NCBI RefSeq assembly: GCF_029937755.1
Contig: NZ_JAPYPG010000003.1
Span: 248,001 to 312,000, forward strand
Direction: 5' to 3'
DNA from: Henriciella sp.
GTDB taxonomy: Bacteria > Pseudomonadota > Alphaproteobacteria > Caulobacterales > Hyphomonadaceae
Length of the DNA: 64,000 nucleotides
The position numbers were made by a program, and so were the translations under genes. Positions 1-8,171 of the stretch are shown here, in pieces. The number at the start of each line of letters is the position of its first letter. The first letter of the stretch is position 1. A model generated the notes under the pieces. The model had not been told where the DNA came from and searched no databases. It saw nothing but the letters and a program-made list of their open reading frames with translations.

Positions 1-311
1 CAGAACAGGACGCCGAGCACCAGCATCGAGATGTTGCCCATCACGATCCAGCCGGCAATCTCGGTCGCGCGGCGCGCGACAAGTGCCTCGATCATCTGGT
101 CGGCTTCAGGCTCGCTCATGCCAGCGGAAATGATCTCGAAGATGGCGCTCATCGCCATATTGATCAGCGGCCGGAACAGCAGATAGCTGATCGCCATCAG
201 GCAGAGCGCGCCAAAGAGATAGGCCAGCAGGTATTTCCAGAGAAAGCCGCGCGGGCCGTCGGTTTTCGCGAAATGCAGGAAGGCATTATCGAAACTGAAG
301 CGAGTTGCCAT
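1..311 (-). CDS. Partial integral membrane protein (3' end outside window)
   Basis: Open from an ATG at 311 to the window edge (about 103 residues seen). Two hydrophobic stretches are visible, roughly residues 27-46 and 87-103, separated by an acidic/amphipathic segment, so this is an inner-membrane protein. It lies 39 nt downstream of the membrane protein at 351-1238 on the same strand, so the two probably form one transcript and may act together. No catalytic motif is visible. Family not recognised. Confidence 0.6.
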   Translation of the reverse strand, partial: MATRFSFDNAFLHFAKTDGPRGFLWKYLLAYLFGALCLMAISYLLFRPLINMAMSAIFEIISAGMSEPEADQMIEALVARRATEIAGWIVMGNISMLVLGVLF

Positions 312-350
312 CCTGTGCGCGATCTCCCGTGATTATCGTTTATCGATATA

Positions 351-1238
351 TCACCCGAATGTCGTCTCCGCGTCAACTGCATTTGCGCTAAGGCGCAGGT
401 AAAGCGCGACCGCAAGCCCATGGCCGATCCAGATCCAGGGGGCCATCAGCAGCGCGCAGAACCCGTCGACGATACACACCTTGAGCATGGACGGCTCAGG
501 GCCGGACGGGACCGGGCCGAACCAGGTGAGCAGTGTCTCCATGCCGGCGAGATGCTGTATGGCAATGGTCAGCGCGCTCAGGACCAGCCATGGCAGGGCC
601 TGCAGGACGAGCCACAGCAAGCCGATGCGCAGGACGTATCCACGCGTCCACGACCATGTCCGGAAGATGGCAAGCCGCCCTTCGGCGACCGTCGCCACCC
701 CGAAGAGGAAGAGCCGCATTCCCAGCCACAAGAGCCCGAGCGAGGCGATGAAGAGCAGGATGTAGAGCACCGTCGCCCCGCCCGAATCCGCCAGCGCCTC
801 GATCGACTGCTGCACGCTTTCCGCCGAGTCACCCACCGTGGACGGATCATAACCGGCCGTCCCGATCAGCACGCCGGCAAACAGCGAGAAGAACAGCGTC
901 AGCAGGAAGAGCAGGATGAAATAGAGCGCATAGACCGCCAGATTGGCGAGAAACAGCCGCGCCGCATCGGGAAATATGCTGCCCCTGCCGGCATCCGGCA
1001 GCAGGTGGCGGTACATGTCAGCCGACCAGAAACAGCCCACAAAGACAGTGACAAGGCCGGTCCCGAACCAGAGCAGGAAGAGGTTCGCGCCCTCGCTGGC
1101 CAGGGTGAGGAAATAGGCATGCATGCCCATGGCGACAGCGAACAGCAGCAGCGCCGGGAAAGTCGGCAAGGCGATGCGGCGCGCATGCGTGAACGCTTCC
1201 CGCATGATAGCGCCGTGTGCGAGCGGTGATGTCGTCAT
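351..1238 (-). CDS. Polytopic membrane protein, function unknown
   Basis: 295 residues with about six strongly hydrophobic segments (near residues 25-48, 53-70, 95-127, 155-180, 203-228 and 255-285), typical of an inner-membrane protein. A positively charged cytoplasmic N-terminus precedes the first segment. No transporter or enzyme signature is recognised. It is followed closely on the same strand by the partial membrane protein at 1-311, which suggests a two-gene membrane operon. The long plus-strand frame opposite it is an antisense shadow. Confidence 0.75.
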   Translation of the reverse strand: MTTSPLAHGAIMREAFTHARRIALPTFPALLLFAVAMGMHAYFLTLASEGANLFLLWFGTGLVTVFVGCFWSADMYRHLLPDAGRGSIFPDAARLFLANLAVYALYFILLFLLTLFFSLFAGVLIGTAGYDPSTVGDSAESVQQSIEALADSGGATVLYILLFIASLGLLWLGMRLFLFGVATVAEGRLAIFRTWSWTRGYVLRIGLLWLVLQALPWLVLSALTIAIQHLAGMETLLTWFGPVPSGPEPSMLKVCIVDGFCALLMAPWIWIGHGLAVALYLRLSANAVDAETTFG

Positions 1239-1300
1239 GGCCAGCCCCTTCAGCCCTGGTGACCCTTCAATGCCTCTCGATATGGGCCCCTCGCGCCAAT

Positions 1301-1336
1301 GAAAAGCCGGGGCGGGCCTTTCGGTCCACCCCGGCC
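1301..1336 (-). terminator. Rho-independent terminator after the small membrane protein
   Basis: Read on the minus strand, a GC-rich stem (GCCGGGG paired with CCCCGGC, plus inner pairs closed by a GAAA loop) is followed by TTTTC. It lies about 20 nt after the stop of the minus-strand gene at 1359-1661. Confidence 0.65.
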
Positions 1337-1358
1337 ATGCAGTTGACTTTGGCCCGTC

Positions 1359-1661
1359 CTAGTCGTCGCGGCGGGCGTCCGGCAGGCGGTCATTGATGTC
1401 GTCGCGGATGTCGAGCAGTGTCACGATCAGGCCGCAGACAAGGCTGGCGGAAATCCAGCCCGCAACCGTGAAGACCACGACATCGACGACCTGTGCCGCC
1501 ACGCCCTCAAGCGCGAAGATAACACCAGCGAAGCCGACTTCGTCCGTCCCGCCGGTCTCTTCATAGGCGTTATAGAGCCCCGTGCCGATCCCGCTCAGGA
1601 TGATCGCGATGTATGCGACATAGACCATCGTGCGGAAGCTGTTGATGATGAAGAACTTCAT
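1359..1661 (-). CDS. Small two-TM membrane protein
   Basis: 100 residues with two hydrophobic segments, about residues 10-28 and 45-85 (the second long enough for two passes), and a charged Asp/Arg-rich C-terminal tail beginning about residue 86. A purine-rich AAAGGGGAC stretch precedes the ATG. The DNA downstream holds a good hairpin terminator. The general design resembles small DUF4282-type membrane proteins, but that match is not certain. Nothing in the neighbours indicates a role. Confidence 0.6.
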   Translation of the reverse strand: MKFFIINSFRTMVYVAYIAIILSGIGTGLYNAYEETGGTDEVGFAGVIFALEGVAAQVVDVVVFTVAGWISASLVCGLIVTLLDIRDDINDRLPDARRDD

Positions 1662-1749
1662 ATGCGTCCCCTTTCCACATTGAGGGCAAAAACCTCAGTG
1701 CCGACCATAGCGGCTCAGGTCCGGCCTGTCTTCAGCTTGTTTGTGACGC

Positions 1750-2058
1750 TTATTCGCTCATGCCGCAGGTCATTGCGGCCTGCATGGCAAAGGACATGAA
1801 CTGGGTCTGCTGCTGCGGCGTGAGATCACCCATGATCTCTTCAGCGCCCTCAGAGCCCTCGCGCGCAGCATCGGCCAGCTTGGAGTAGAGATCATCGTCG
1901 AGATTCTCTTCGGCCGAGTCCGCCATGCATTCGCAGGTCTTCTGGTCACTGGTGCCATCGCTGACACAGGCATCGATGATCGCTTGCCGGTCGTTACCGC
2001 CGCCGCCACAGGCAGCCAGGGCCAGCAGGCCAGCCGAAGCAATGAATATCTTTTTCAT
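1750..2058 (-). CDS. Small lipoprotein
   Basis: 102 residues starting with a lysine-rich n-region, a hydrophobic core and an LAAC lipobox near residues 14-17, so the mature protein should be lipidated on that Cys. The mature part is acidic and carries several cysteines (one pair spaced CxC), which could form disulphides or bind metal. It looks like the small Cys-containing lipoproteins common in Hyphomonadaceae. Molecular function unknown. Confidence 0.65.
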   Translation of the reverse strand: MKKIFIASAGLLALAACGGGGNDRQAIIDACVSDGTSDQKTCECMADSAEENLDDDLYSKLADAAREGSEGAEEIMGDLTPQQQTQFMSFAMQAAMTCGMSE

Positions 2059-2123
2059 GGCGAATTTCCCTCTTCAGTCAGATTTCCGCGGGGACCGTTC
2101 CATGATTTCCCGGGGCTGGCCAG

Positions 2124-2151
2124 TAAAAAAAGCCTACTCCCGGCGAAGTAG
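2124..2151 (-). terminator. Terminator overlapping the end of the phosphatase gene
   Basis: On the minus strand the last codons form a short stem (CTACT with AGTAG, with a GC extension), directly followed by a run of seven T. The hairpin includes the TAG stop of the gene at 2134-2850. Confidence 0.5.
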
Positions 2152-2850
2152 CCGGTCCCACTGGAACCTGTTGCCCATCCGCTTCAGGAAAGCCGCCTTT
2201 ACCGCGGCAGGGTCATAATCCTCACGGACCCAGTCCATGAACGGTTTGCCGCTCTCGGCGGTTTCATCGAGATAGGTCTGGAAGAAAGCGTCCAGCATGC
2301 CGGTCTTGCCGGACTTCACATGCAGATACCGGCCCGAAAGCTGCTCGGCCGCCTTGGCGACCGGCATGCCGCGCCGGAATATCATGTAGAGCGCACTCAT
2401 CAGGCCGGCCCGGTCCGCACCGGACTTGCAGTGCATCAGCGCCGGATACTCGATCTCCTCGAACAGGGCCTTCGCCTTCTCGATGGCCTCGACCTTGGGG
2501 GTATCGCGGGAGAAGACCTGGAAATCGACCAGCGCAATGCCGGCTACATCGCAGGCCTCCTTTTCCAGCAGGTAATAGCCCTTGGTGCTCTCGCCACGCA
2601 GGTTGATGATGGTGCGGATGCCGCGCGCGGCCGCATGTTCGGCCACCTGCCGCGGATTGGGCTGGTTGGAACGCCACATCTCGGGGCTGATCTGGTGCAG
2701 ATTCTGGAAGCTTTCGCGCAGGAAGCCGTGATCGCCGAGAATCATCTCGCGTTCCGCCCGCGACCGGCCGGCCACCGTCGACAGGTCGGCCGCGACATGC
2801 GGCGGGCGCTTCTTCTTGCGCTTTTTCTTCTTGGGCGTGTCGTCACTCAT
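2134..2850 (-). CDS. Dual-specificity/tyrosine-type phosphatase with polylysine N-terminus
   Basis: 238 residues. The P-loop HCKSGADRAG at residues 140-149 matches the HCx5R signature of Cys-dependent phosphatases, with Cys141 as nucleophile and Arg147 as phosphate binder. The upstream 'INLRGE' segment near residues 82-87 is typical of the DSP/Siw14-like fold. Asp106/109 or Asp116 could be the general acid. The N-terminus is odd: residues 7-15 are almost all Lys/Arg, which may bind membrane phospholipid or nucleic acid. It is transcribed divergently from the PapD-like gene. Substrate unknown (phosphotyrosine, inositol phosphate or lipid). Confidence 0.8.
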   Translation of the reverse strand: MSDDTPKKKKRKKKRPPHVAADLSTVAGRSRAEREMILGDHGFLRESFQNLHQISPEMWRSNQPNPRQVAEHAAARGIRTIINLRGESTKGYYLLEKEACDVAGIALVDFQVFSRDTPKVEAIEKAKALFEEIEYPALMHCKSGADRAGLMSALYMIFRRGMPVAKAAEQLSGRYLHVKSGKTGMLDAFFQTYLDETAESGKPFMDWVREDYDPAAVKAAFLKRMGNRFQWDRLLRRE

Positions 2851-3007
2851 CTCGTCTGCCGCCTAGCCAAGCTCAGCCCTCCGGGCAAGCAGCCAGATGC
2901 GGCGGCGCCTGCGAAGGTTCAACCCGTTCCCTTAAACGCGCAGTAAGAAGACAGGCTTAACATCACGCTCGAAACCTGCCCCATGACCGGGCAGACAGCC
3001 TCACCGG

Positions 3008-3817
3008 ATGCCCGACTGCATGCCCCTTTCTCCAGCCCGTCTGCTAAGCGCCATGCTTGCCCTCTGGGCCTTTCTGCCGGGCGCATTTGCCCAGACGCTC
3101 GACATCCAGCCGACCTCGGTGGAAATCCCCGCCGAGCCGGGCATGCGCCACCGCCAGGTACTGAGCATTACCAATATGTCGGCCGAAGAGACCCGCTCCC
3201 TGACCATCGGGCTGGCCGACTGGACGCTTACAGGCAGTGGTCAGCTGAGCCTGTCGCCCCCCGGCGAGGCGGACCGTTCGGCGGCAAGCTGGGCGCGGTT
3301 CACGCCCGGCTTCCTGTCGCTTGAGCCCGGCCAGTCCGGCAATGTCATCCTCGACATGATCGTGCCTGCAAAGCCTGATCATGGCGGCGATTACCTCTTC
3401 GCCCTGATGGCCTCTGAAGTGTCTCCCGGCCCCAATGGGCAGATGCGCAAGATCGAGGCGTCCAGCCTGTTTTATCTGACAATCGCGCCTGCCGTCAGCG
3501 ACCCGGCCATCACCGATGTCCGGATGGCCAGCCCGACCCGGCTCGACATCGAAGTGTCGAATGCCGGGAATGCGCATGCCCGGCTCGACGGAGAGGTCCG
3601 GATCGAGGCAGCAAGTGGCGAGACGACAAGCCTGCCGATCTCCAATCTGGTTGTGCTGGAGACAAGCGACCGGACCTTCACCTTGCCGCTCGCAGAGGGC
3701 GTTACCGAGGGCGCGCGCGTGACGGTAACGCTGGACAATGTCTTCGCCCCGCAATCAGGCACGGGCGTCGAAGCCCTGCGCACCTGGTCCGGCCCGCTCG
3801 AAGCACCCGCCGGCTAG
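3008..3817 (+). CDS. Exported PapD-like (fimbrial chaperone-type) protein
   Basis: 269 residues with a signal peptide ending around AFAQ (residues 26-29). The mature part starts with 'LDIQPTSVEIPAEPGMRHRQVLSITN', the first-strand pattern of the PapD/MSP immunoglobulin fold, followed by a second Ig-like half. Such proteins are periplasmic and either chaperone pilus subunits or scaffold secreted proteins. No usher or pilin gene is nearby, so an orphan periplasmic role is likely. ATGs at 3008 and 3020 are both possible; the second leaves a more usual signal peptide. Its stop overlaps the maf stop by sharing a CTAG. Confidence 0.7.
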   Translation: MPDCMPLSPARLLSAMLALWAFLPGAFAQTLDIQPTSVEIPAEPGMRHRQVLSITNMSAEETRSLTIGLADWTLTGSGQLSLSPPGEADRSAASWARFTPGFLSLEPGQSGNVILDMIVPAKPDHGGDYLFALMASEVSPGPNGQMRKIEASSLFYLTIAPAVSDPAITDVRMASPTRLDIEVSNAGNAHARLDGEVRIEAASGETTSLPISNLVVLETSDRTFTLPLAEGVTEGARVTVTLDNVFAPQSGTGVEALRTWSGPLEAPAG

Positions 3818-4389
3818 CGGTAACCAAGACCGTCCAGCATGGACACGGCCTCATAGAGCGGCAGGCCGACAATGGCGGTGTAGGAGCCGTTGATGCGCTT
3901 GATGAACGGCGCCGCTCCGCCCTGGATCGCATAGCCGCCAGCCTTGCCGACGCCGTCGCCCTCTGTGGCGTAGCGCTCGATCTCTTCCGGCGTCAGTCTT
4001 TTGAAAACAACCCGCGAGGTCACGACACGCACCGATTCCCGGCTATCCGGACCAATCACGGCGAGGCCGCTCAACACCTGGTGGGCCCGGCCGGACATCA
4101 TCTCCAGGCACGCGCGCACCTGTTGGGCGTCGCCAGCCTTTGGCAGCATGCGCCGGCCGAGCGCGACCACCGTATCGCCAGCCAGCGTGAACTGGCCCGA
4201 CACATGGACAGCCAGCGCTTTTTCGCGCGCCAGCCTCTCTGCCAGCGCGCGGGGCGTTTCATCTTTTCGGGGAGACTCGTCGATGTCGGCGGGCTTGATC
4301 TCATCCGGCCGGAGACCGGCCTGGGCGAGAAGATCGAGGCGCCGGGGTGACGCGCTCGCCAGCACCAGGGGCGCGCGCGGGGTGGTCAT
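3814..4389 (-). CDS. maf: Maf-like nucleoside triphosphate pyrophosphatase
   Basis: 191 residues, normal Maf length. The N-terminal SASPRR motif (residues 12-17) and the 'AGDTVVALG' segment (about residues 70-78) are family hallmarks that bind the triphosphate and metal. The family hydrolyses non-canonical or m7G/dTTP-like nucleotides to monophosphates and is linked to septum formation. The start lies 1 nt after the infA stop, the usual infA-maf pairing in Alphaproteobacteria, so the two should be co-transcribed. Confidence 0.93.
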   Translation of the reverse strand: MTTPRAPLVLASASPRRLDLLAQAGLRPDEIKPADIDESPRKDETPRALAERLAREKALAVHVSGQFTLAGDTVVALGRRMLPKAGDAQQVRACLEMMSGRAHQVLSGLAVIGPDSRESVRVVTSRVVFKRLTPEEIERYATEGDGVGKAGGYAIQGGAAPFIKRINGSYTAIVGLPLYEAVSMLDGLGYR

Positions 4390-4390
4390 C

Positions 4391-4609
4391 TTACTTGAAG
4401 CGGTAGGTGATCCGGCCCTTGGTCAGGTCATAGGGCGTCATTTCGACGAGCACCTTGTCGCCCGTCAGGATACGGATGCGGTTCTTGCGCATCTTGCCGG
4501 CCGTATAGCCGATGATCTCATGGTCGTTTTCCAGCTTCACGCGAAAGGTCGCGTTGGGAAGCAGTTCCATGATGGTACCGTTGAATTCGATCAGTTCTTC
4601 TTTTGCCAT
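4391..4609 (-). CDS. infA: Translation initiation factor IF-1
   Basis: 72 residues beginning MAKEELIEF and ending in ITYRFK, the canonical single S1/OB-fold IF-1. It binds the 30S A site and helps select the initiator tRNA. The ATG at 4609 is preferred because a GGAG lies 5 nt upstream (4615-4618) and it gives exactly the family length. A GTG at 4615 would add two residues but falls on the Shine-Dalgarno sequence. It leads into maf with a 1-nt gap. Confidence 0.97.
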   Translation of the reverse strand: MAKEELIEFNGTIMELLPNATFRVKLENDHEIIGYTAGKMRKNRIRILTGDKVLVEMTPYDLTKGRITYRFK

Positions 4610-4815
4610 TGGCACTCCATTGATGGCGGCGGTTATCTTTAACCTTCGCTATATGGTGCGGTTCGGTACTGGCGTCACCTGCCTGATGCAACCAATTTCA
4701 TCACGGACACGTTTAACGAGTAACAGTTACATGCAGCTTTCTCTGCACCTAATGGTTGCGTGTTAAGATAAAAGCGACCCAGAATCTCGCTTAATAAGAG
4801 AAGCGGGAAAGCAGA

Positions 4816-5838
4816 ATGCCCCATCGGTCAAAGTCAGACCTCCCAATATCGCCATCCTCCGGCAATATAGAATTTCGTCGTTTTGTCGATGAAATGGTTA
4901 CGCCCTACGTGGTGTTGGACTCTAAGCTTCGAATTGTTTATGCGAATGCTTCTTATCTAAACATTATGCAGCGCAAGCCTGAGGCTATTCTTGACCGGTA
5001 TGTGTTCGACGTCTTCCCCGACACACCGGGACGTATGGCATTTGCCCGTGAACGAATGCTATCGGTCCTCCAGCAGGGGAAATCCGTCACCGAACCGCAT
5101 TTGCCCTACACACTCCGTGGCGCTGACGGAGAGGAGGCGCTGCGCATATGGGAGGCTACCTACGCGCCCTATTTCGACGATGACGGCAGCGTCACCCACA
5201 TCATCTTCAATTGCAGGGATATAACCGAGACTGTCGCGCTCAGGCGGGAAAAAAAGATCCTTGCAGACGAGCTGAACCACCGCGTCAAGAACATGCTGGC
5301 CATGATCCAGTCTGTCTCGATGATGAGCGCGGACTCCTCCGAAAATCTCGACGATTTCCTTGAAAGCTTCGAGGAACGCCTGATCGCCATAGACAGGACG
5401 TTTGTCGGACTACAGCGGACCGACTGGAAAGGGATGACCCTGCGCCAGGTCCTGGAAGAGTCACTCGCGCCCTTTGGCCCGCCGTCAGCCAGCAGCCGAA
5501 TTCGGCTCAAGGGCCCGAACATCCTCCTCAGCGGGAACGATTGCCACATCACATCCCTGGTCCTTCACGAATTTGCGACCAATGCGGCAAAGTACGGATG
5601 CTTCAAACACCCGGGCGGCCGTCTGAACGTAAACTGGTCGATCGACGGCGATGGTGTCCTGGAGGTTGTCTGGGAAGAGACGGGCATGAGCGGTATCAAG
5701 CCGCCCAAGCGGACAGGCTTCGGAACGAAGCTCGCCTCGATCATGCCAGACCTGAACGTCGAACGCGACTTTTTCGACCACGGCATGCGGGCCCATACAT
5801 GGGTCCGCCTGTCCAAACCCGCACGTGAAGTTGCCTGA
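4816..5838 (+). CDS. PAS-domain HWE-family sensor histidine kinase
   Basis: 340 residues: a PAS domain (about residues 20-145) followed by an HWE/HisKA_2 kinase core. The phospho-acceptor is His in 'ELNHRVKNML' (about residue 155), the N-box is 'LHEFATNAAKYG' (about residue 253), and the hallmark W-x-E is in 'VVWEETG' (about residue 290). No membrane segment is seen, so it is a soluble kinase sensing a PAS ligand, light or redox. HWE kinases often feed the PhyR/EcfG general stress response. It stands on the opposite strand inside a conserved block, and its first ~50 codons are richer in A/T than the rest. Confidence 0.88.
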   Translation: MPHRSKSDLPISPSSGNIEFRRFVDEMVTPYVVLDSKLRIVYANASYLNIMQRKPEAILDRYVFDVFPDTPGRMAFARERMLSVLQQGKSVTEPHLPYTLRGADGEEALRIWEATYAPYFDDDGSVTHIIFNCRDITETVALRREKKILADELNHRVKNMLAMIQSVSMMSADSSENLDDFLESFEERLIAIDRTFVGLQRTDWKGMTLRQVLEESLAPFGPPSASSRIRLKGPNILLSGNDCHITSLVLHEFATNAAKYGCFKHPGGRLNVNWSIDGDGVLEVVWEETGMSGIKPPKRTGFGTKLASIMPDLNVERDFFDHGMRAHTWVRLSKPAREVA

Positions 5839-5913
5839 CCCGGCCCGCCCTGGCGCCATGCGCTCGCGGACCGACCTTACTTGCCCAAGCAGGAAGACAG
5901 CTGAACGCCCGGT

Positions 5914-6402
5914 TTACTTGCCGGGCCCGCGCGCCTGCCCGGCATGAAGGGCACAGATCAGGGTAAACAGGCGCCGCGCCGTGTCGAAGTCCACCTCGAT
6001 CTTGCCCTCGAGGCGCTCGGCCAGCAGCGATGAGCCTTCATTGTGGATACCGCGCCGGGCCATATCGATCGCCTCGATCTGGTGCGGGGTCTGGTTCTTG
6101 ATCGCGGAATAGTAACTCTCGCAGATCATGAAATAGTCGCGGATAATTCCCCTGAAAGGCGAAACGGAGAGGATAAAGGCGTGGACCTTTTCGCCGTCCT
6201 CATGTCGGATGTCGAAGACCAGCTTGCGCTCGACCATGGAGAGGTGCAGCACATAGGGCCCGCCATCATCGTCGATCACACCGAAGCTGTTTTCCTCGAT
6301 CAGATCAAAGATCGCGACGCGGCGCTCGTGCTCGGCGTCCGGCCCGCTTGAGGTCAGCGTCTCTTCGTCGATCTCGACAGCGATGAGGCGTTTGTCAGTC
6401 AT
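5914..6402 (-). CDS. UPF0262 family protein
   Basis: 162 residues from an ATG at 6402 ([12 protein letters not shown]), preceded by GGAGG at 6405-6409. The longer upstream frame would lie inside hisD and is unlikely. The start overlaps the hisD stop by 8 nt, a tight translational coupling. Sequence and position after hisD match the alphaproteobacterial UPF0262 family, whose function is unknown. The usual next gene of this block, a low-molecular-weight phosphatase, is missing here and an unrelated kinase occupies the space before infA. Confidence 0.88.
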   Translation of the reverse strand: MTDKRLIAVEIDEETLTSSGPDAEHERRVAIFDLIEENSFGVIDDDGGPYVLHLSMVERKLVFDIRHEDGEKVHAFILSVSPFRGIIRDYFMICESYYSAIKNQTPHQIEAIDMARRGIHNEGSSLLAERLEGKIEVDFDTARRLFTLICALHAGQARGPGK

Positions 6403-7702
6403 GACCTCCGCCAGCATTTGTCCGGATGGAAACAGAGCGCGCATGCGCGGGCAGGCCTTCGGCTTCAGCGAGACGCAGCGCCGCTGGCGCAAGCGCCGCG
6501 AAGCCTTCGCTGCTCGCACGCTGGATGCTCATCCGCTTCATGAAATCCTGCAGGCCGAGACCGGAGCTGAAGCGCGCCGCCCGGCTTGTCGGCAGGACAT
6601 GGTTTGACCCGGTGACATAGTCGCCCAGCGCTTCCGGCGTGTGGTGGCCGAGGAAGACTGCACCGGCATGCCTGATCTGCGGCAGCAGGAGGTCGGGATC
6701 CTCGACCGCAAGCTCCAGGTGCTCGGCGGCGATCTCGTTGGCGATGTCTGCAGCCTGATCAAGCGAAGTGGCGAGAATGATCGCGCCATGATGGTCCCAG
6801 GCGTGGCGGGCGCGCGCCTCTGTGGACAAAGTTTTCAACTGCTTTTCCACAGCCTTTTCCACAGCCTTGCCCACACCCTTGTTCACAGTGATCAGGATCG
6901 ACTGGGAAGAGGTGTCGTGTTCGGACTGGCTGAGCAGGTCAGCGGCGATCCAGTCGGGGTTCGCGCTCTCGTCTGCAATCACCAGAATCTCTGAAGGGCC
7001 GGCGATCGTGTCGATCCCGACGGTGCCAAAAACCTGCCGCTTGGCCTCGGCCACATAGGCATTGCCCGGCCCGACAATCTTGTCGACGCGGACCAGATGG
7101 CCGGCCCCATAGGCAAGCGCGGCAATCGCCTGCGCGCCGCCTATGGGATAGAATTCATCCACACCCGCCTTGAGCGCGGCATAGGCCACGGCTGGCGACA
7201 GCTGGCCGCCCGGCGCCGGTGCCGTCATCACGACCCTGTCCACACCGGCAATCTTGGCCGGTATCGTGTTCATCAGCACCGAGCTTGGATAGGAGGCGAG
7301 CCCGCCCGGCACATAGACCCCGACACTGTCGAGCGAGGACCATTTCCAGCCCAGCTCCACGCCCACGGCATCCTTGAAGACATGGTCCACAGGCCGCTGT
7401 TTCTCGTGATAGGCGTCGATGCGCTCAGCCGCGAAGTCGATGGCTTCCTTCAGGTCGTCAGGACAGCCCGCCGCCAGCGCATGCAGGTCGACATTGTCCG
7501 ATTGCAGCGTCACCGGATCGAGCGTGAGCCGGTCGAATTTCGAGGTGTAGCGGGCCACCGCTTCGCCGCCATTCGCCCGCACATCGGCGATGACATCGTG
7601 CACGGTCGTGGCGACATCCTCGACCTCGCCGCGCGGCTCGTTCAGGAAGGCGGTAAACGTCTCCCTGAATCCGGCATCGCCTGCATCAATCCAGCGGCCC
7701 AT
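6395..7702 (-). CDS. hisD: Histidinol dehydrogenase
   Basis: 435 residues, standard length. It oxidises L-histidinol to L-histidine with two NAD+ and a zinc ion. Visible signatures include '[11 protein letters not shown]' and the zinc/catalytic segments QSEHD (about residue 260), AEHLEL (about residue 330) and 'GSNHVLPT' (about residue 370). The start ATG overlaps the DUF2948 stop (ATGA) and its own end overlaps the UPF0262 start. The residues around 278-298 are a Lys/Val/Glu-rich repeat encoded by a 12-bp repeated DNA unit described separately. Confidence 0.96.
   Translation of the reverse strand: MGRWIDAGDAGFRETFTAFLNEPRGEVEDVATTVHDVIADVRANGGEAVARYTSKFDRLTLDPVTLQSDNVDLHALAAGCPDDLKEAIDFAAERIDAYHEKQRPVDHVFKDAVGVELGWKWSSLDSVGVYVPGGLASYPSSVLMNTIPAKIAGVDRVVMTAPAPGGQLSPAVAYAALKAGVDEFYPIGGAQAIAALAYGAGHLVRVDKIVGPGNAYVAEAKRQVFGTVGIDTIAGPSEILVIADESANPDWIAADLLSQSEHDTSSQSILITVNKGVGKAVEKAVEKQLKTLSTEARARHAWDHHGAIILATSLDQAADIANEIAAEHLELAVEDPDLLLPQIRHAGAVFLGHHTPEALGDYVTGSNHVLPTSRAARFSSGLGLQDFMKRMSIQRASSEGFAALAPAALRLAEAEGLPAHARSVSIRTNAGGGHD
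6821..6887. repeat. 12-bp tandem units forming a DnaA-box-like cluster inside hisD
   Basis: Four 9-mers start exactly 12 bp apart: TTTTCCACA (6843-6851), TTTTCCACA (6855-6863), TTGCCCACA (6867-6875) and TTGTTCACA (6879-6887). An inverted TTGTCCACA lies at 6821-6829. All resemble the DnaA-box consensus TTWTNCACA. In the protein they encode a VxK repeat, so either a protein repeat or a protein-binding DNA cluster could explain them. Confidence 0.55.
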
Positions 7703-8157
7703 CAGCGCTTTCTCCGTTCATGGCTCGGCGTATGACGCGTCGTCCATTCATAGTCGCTGTCGAGCAGCGTGACATCCAGCGCCTCGACCGTGAGGGCCAG
7801 TTCGCCATCGCCCGCGAACAGAAGACGCACAACGCCGCCCGGCGGATCTTCATCTGGAACGAATTCCACGTTGAGCAAGGAATACACCATGTCCGGATCG
7901 GATTTGGTGATGCCGAGAGTCTTCACGGCCAGGACTCCATCGAAGGCAAGCAGCGAGCGTATCCGCGTCTGCGGTCCCTTGCGCCGGCGGGTCTTCGCTT
8001 CCCAGCGGAAGCGGTTGAGCTCGATGGAGAAACGATGCTTGCGGGACTCGTATTTCAGGTTCTCGGCCTTGGTCACAGCGTCCTGCACGGCCGCGGCAAT
8101 CACGGTCAGGTCATCTGTATCCTCGGCGATCAGTCGCAGCGGCGTCGTCTCAGCCAT
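7702..8157 (-). CDS. DUF2948 family protein
   Basis: 151 residues matching the DUF2948 family that sits between murA and hisD in many Alphaproteobacteria. The sequence is rich in beta-strand patterns ('LRLIAEDTDDL' start, 'RLLFAGDGELAL' near residue 115) and has no signal peptide or membrane segment. It lies 14 nt downstream of murA and overlaps hisD by 4 nt, so it is part of one transcript. Function is unknown; the 'Rx6N..F.WE' stretch near residues 45-55 is the conserved core. Confidence 0.88.
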   Translation of the reverse strand: MAETTPLRLIAEDTDDLTVIAAAVQDAVTKAENLKYESRKHRFSIELNRFRWEAKTRRRKGPQTRIRSLLAFDGVLAVKTLGITKSDPDMVYSLLNVEFVPDEDPPGGVVRLLFAGDGELALTVEALDVTLLDSDYEWTTRHTPSHERRKR

Positions 8158-8171
8158 TTTAGCCCCTATTC

